DNA of 23,905 nucleotides from positions 1-23,905 of the forward strand of contig DATCBU010000053.1 of NCBI GenBank assembly GCA_036511675.1. Reading direction: 5' to 3'. Position numbers and translations under genes: made by a program. This DNA comes from Chersky-840 sp036511675. Its GTDB lineage: Bacteria > Actinomycetota > Acidimicrobiia > Acidimicrobiales > UBA8190. This document shows positions 22,284 to 23,905 of this stretch, piece by piece (the first letter of the stretch is position 1; each line of letters opens with the position of its first letter). The notes under the pieces are model-generated. The model made no database searches and had not been told where the DNA came from. It saw nothing but the letters and a program-made list of their open reading frames with translations.

Positions 22284-22778
22284 TCACCGGGCCACCTCGA
22301 AGACCGTGCCACCCACTTGGAGTAGGTCGCCCTTGCCCAGTTTGGCCGTTGCCCCGATGCGCTCGGCATTCACCCAGGTCCCGTTGGTCGACCCGAGGTC
22401 CTCCACCCACAACGACCCGTTGCGGCGGAACAGCCGAGCGTGGAGGCTCGAGGTGTAGGAGTCCTCGACCCGGACCCCGCATCCGGCGGCCCGGCCCAGG
22501 GTCACCTCCTCGCCCACATCGAAAGTCTGCCCGTAGCCGTCTTGGGGCTCGATCACCTTGAGATGCAGCTTGCCGGCCCGACCCCCCCGCTCCGCCGCGG
22601 GCCGCGTCCCTTGGGCCCCGGCCAGGGCCTGCGCCGCCGCGCCCCGGGCCTGCGGAGGCCGAACCTGAACCCACACGGCTCGGATGACCCGGAAGAAGAA
22701 GAGCCAGATCAGGGCCACGACCAGGATCTCGAGTGCCCGGAGCAGGTTCTGGTTGTCCAGGGAGGTCAGAAACAGCAC
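22284..22778 (-). CDS. fhaB: FHA-domain protein FhaB (FipA-like)
   Basis: A 164-residue protein starting at GTG 22778, 13 bp after the fhaA stop and preceded by CAGGGCGCC. One N-terminal membrane helix (about 13-32) is followed by a basic, Ala-rich linker and a C-terminal FHA domain (about 75-164) with Gly95-Arg96, SLHAR (111-115) and STNGTWVN (130-137), which bind phosphothreonine. In mycobacteria the equivalent FipA/FhaB links PknB-family phosphorylation to FtsZ and FtsQ at the septum under stress. Length and topology match the mycobacterial protein (155 residues). Confidence 0.92.
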   Translation of the reverse strand: MLFLTSLDNQNLLRALEILVVALIWLFFFRVIRAVWVQVRPPQARGAAAQALAGAQGTRPAAERGGRAGKLHLKVIEPQDGYGQTFDVGEEVTLGRAAGCGVRVEDSYTSSLHARLFRRNGSLWVEDLGSTNGTWVNAERIGATAKLGKGDLLQVGGTVFEVAR

Positions 22779-22791
22779 GGCGCCCTGCCAC

Positions 22792-23448
22792 TCACGAGGT
22801 CTCGAACCGGATGGCCGTGGTCCCCACCGTGATTTCGTCCCCGTCCTCCAGGACGCGCTCACGGATCGGGACCCCGTTGACCCGCGTGCCGTTGGTCGAC
22901 TGCAGGTCAGCCACCACGACGTCGCTCCCGTGGCGGCGGACCTCGGCGTGCCGGCGGCTGACGTTGGGGTCGCTCAGGGCGATCGTGCACTCGGGGAGGC
23001 GGCCGATCTCGACCGTTTCGTTGCCGAGGACGATCCGGGACCCGTCGGACAGGATGAGCGAGGCCGCCGCCAGCCCGTCGAGGCCCTCGCGGACTTCGGC
23101 CGTCACCCGGTAGCGCCCGGCCCGGGTCGAAGGGTCACTGCGGATCTCCACCTCGACGGGCCCGACGAAGACATAGCCCTCACTCCGGGCGTGCTCGCGT
23201 GCGGCATCGCCCAGCTCCCTGGCCAGAACGTCGGCGAAGCTCTGGAAGCGGTCGGCGTCGGGGGGGGACAAGGTGACCACAAACACATTGGGCGCGATTA
23301 GGCCGCGCACCCCTACGCGGCGCAGGAGGTCCATCTCGCGCGTGAGGCGTCGGCCGATCTCCACGGGCTGGATACCGCCCCGGAGGGCTTTGGAGAACGC
23401 ACCTTCCACCATTCGCTCGAGACGCTGCTCGAACCTTTGGAGTCCCAT
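22792..23448 (-). CDS. fhaA: FHA-domain protein FhaA (DUF3662-FHA)
   Basis: A 218-residue protein starting MGLQRFEQRLERMVEGAFSK at ATG 23448; a GTG three codons upstream is a close alternative. The N-terminal DUF3662/FhaA_N domain spans about 1-120 (GGIQPVEIGRRLTREMD and VEVEIRSD), and an FHA domain covers about 130-218 with Gly149-Arg150, SRRHAEV (164-170) and STNGTRVNG (184-192). The mycobacterial FhaA (about 527 residues) has a long disordered linker between these domains; here it is almost absent. FhaA binds phosphorylated MviN/MurJ and PknB and restrains peptidoglycan synthesis. It is the first gene of the cluster, which reads away from tRNA-Leu. Confidence 0.93.
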   Translation of the reverse strand: MGLQRFEQRLERMVEGAFSKALRGGIQPVEIGRRLTREMDLLRRVGVRGLIAPNVFVVTLSPPDADRFQSFADVLARELGDAAREHARSEGYVFVGPVEVEIRSDPSTRAGRYRVTAEVREGLDGLAAASLILSDGSRIVLGNETVEIGRLPECTIALSDPNVSRRHAEVRRHGSDVVVADLQSTNGTRVNGVPIRERVLEDGDEITVGTTAIRFETS

Positions 23449-23545
23449 CGTGGTCACCCAGCCTACCGGCGCTTTCTGCGCCCCCGGGGTTGCCCCGGAG
23501 CATGTCGGGCGAGACGAAACCACATGCGAACTCCACAACCTGCAG

Positions 23546-23574
23546 TGACTATGACGGTACGGCGCGTGAGCAAA
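23546..23574 (-). promoter_or_regulatory. Candidate promoter of the fhaA-pknB cluster
   Basis: On the minus strand TTTGCT and TAGTCA are spaced by exactly 17 bases, about 97 bp before the fhaA start, in the only sizeable gap upstream of the cluster. Both hexamers are imperfect. Confidence 0.25.
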
Positions 23575-23676
23575 CCGTTCCAACCACAGAACGGTCGACC
23601 ACAGCAACCGCGACACCGACAACATGACGGGCGGGGGGACCCCCAGGAAGGGTCGGGTATCGTGACCCCGTCGCTC

Positions 23677-23760
<84 letters not shown>

Positions 23761-23905
23761 CCTATGTGATGTGTCGCGACATCAGCGACTGATCTGTCAA
23801 GACATCGTAGAGGTCCAGCCCAGGGTCTGCGGGTGGTAATCCCGCGCGGACTCGAGAGCAAGGATGCGCAGGGGTTCGCCTTCGGGTGAGAGAATCCGCA
23901 CCTCG
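23761..23905 (-). mobile_element. End of an IS481-like insertion sequence, abutting tRNA-Leu
   Basis: Directly after the tRNA lies a short region of TGTC/GACA palindromes, including TGTCGCGACA (23772-23781) and GATCTGTCAAGACATC (23791-23806), followed on the minus strand by the 3' end of a transposase gene. Such GATGTC/GACATC-rich ends flank transposases of this group in actinobacteria. The exact terminus and target duplication cannot be defined because the element leaves the window. Confidence 0.5.
23797..23905 (-). CDS. IS481-like transposase, C-terminal 35 residues only
   Basis: The minus-strand frame enters from the right edge and ends at TGA 23799-23797. It reads EVRILSPEGEPLRILALESA followed by RDYHPQTLGWTSTMS. 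IS481-family DDE transposases commonly end with a segment of the type (I/V)RV..(D/P)GE.LRELTLDP(S/T)RDYQP, and the match in GEPLR, the following hydrophobic pair, and RDYHP is good. The rest of the protein, including the DDE triad, lies outside the window, so intactness cannot be judged. Confidence 0.6.
   Translation of the reverse strand, partial: EVRILSPEGEPLRILALESARDYHPQTLGWTSTMS

Overview
The window is GC-rich DNA from an actinobacterium. The best taxonomic evidence is the conserved actinobacterial division and cell-wall block at the right: crgA, trpG/pabA, pknB, pbpA, pstP, fhaB, fhaA and tRNA-Leu. Deep divergence from mycobacteria (no rodA or pknA here, a 218-residue FhaA) together with GlnII, GH92 and F420-type genes suggests a lineage such as Acidimicrobiia. 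That placement is inference.

Left, 1-3.6 kb: an accessory-looking stretch. A limonene-epoxide-hydrolase-like gene runs off the left edge and is divergent from a cytochrome P450. Next comes about 470 bp of decayed sequence with a possible cyclase/hydrolase N-terminal relic, then three small minus-strand genes (two dimeric-barrel-like proteins and a conserved unknown).

Middle left, 3.8-6.4 kb: a plus-strand operon of a lipoprotein alpha/beta hydrolase, a TMEM175-type potassium channel and a DUF2127 membrane protein. A GlnII-type glutamine synthetase follows, preceded by an 11-bp-phased GlnR-like motif.

Middle, 7.5-15 kb: a minus-strand block. zwf is followed after 4 bp by a two-RCK potassium channel whose 3' end overlaps glnII by 52 bp. 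Upstream lie a thioesterase, an F420-type luciferase-like oxidoreductase and a GH92 lipoprotein mannosidase, the last two joined by an ATGA overlap. The thioesterase is divergent from a thiolase across a promoter region full of TTGACC inverted repeats.

Right, 16.2-23.8 kb: crgA (minus) and trpG (plus) are divergent. A minus-strand cluster fhaA-fhaB-pstP-pbpA-pknB encodes FHA adaptors, the PP2C phosphatase, the class B transpeptidase and the PASTA kinase that together control cell-wall growth. A tRNA-Leu(CAG) lies upstream and is directly abutted by the 3' end of an IS481-like transposase gene at the window edge.

The least expected structures are two mini-ORFs whose stop codons overlap the starts of zwf (GTGA) and pstP (TTGA), a tandem 14-bp repeat that duplicates the crgA stop region, a Cys-bracketed Thr/Pro insertion in the mannosidase, the RCK-pore-RCK channel, and the loss of rodA between pbpA and pstP.
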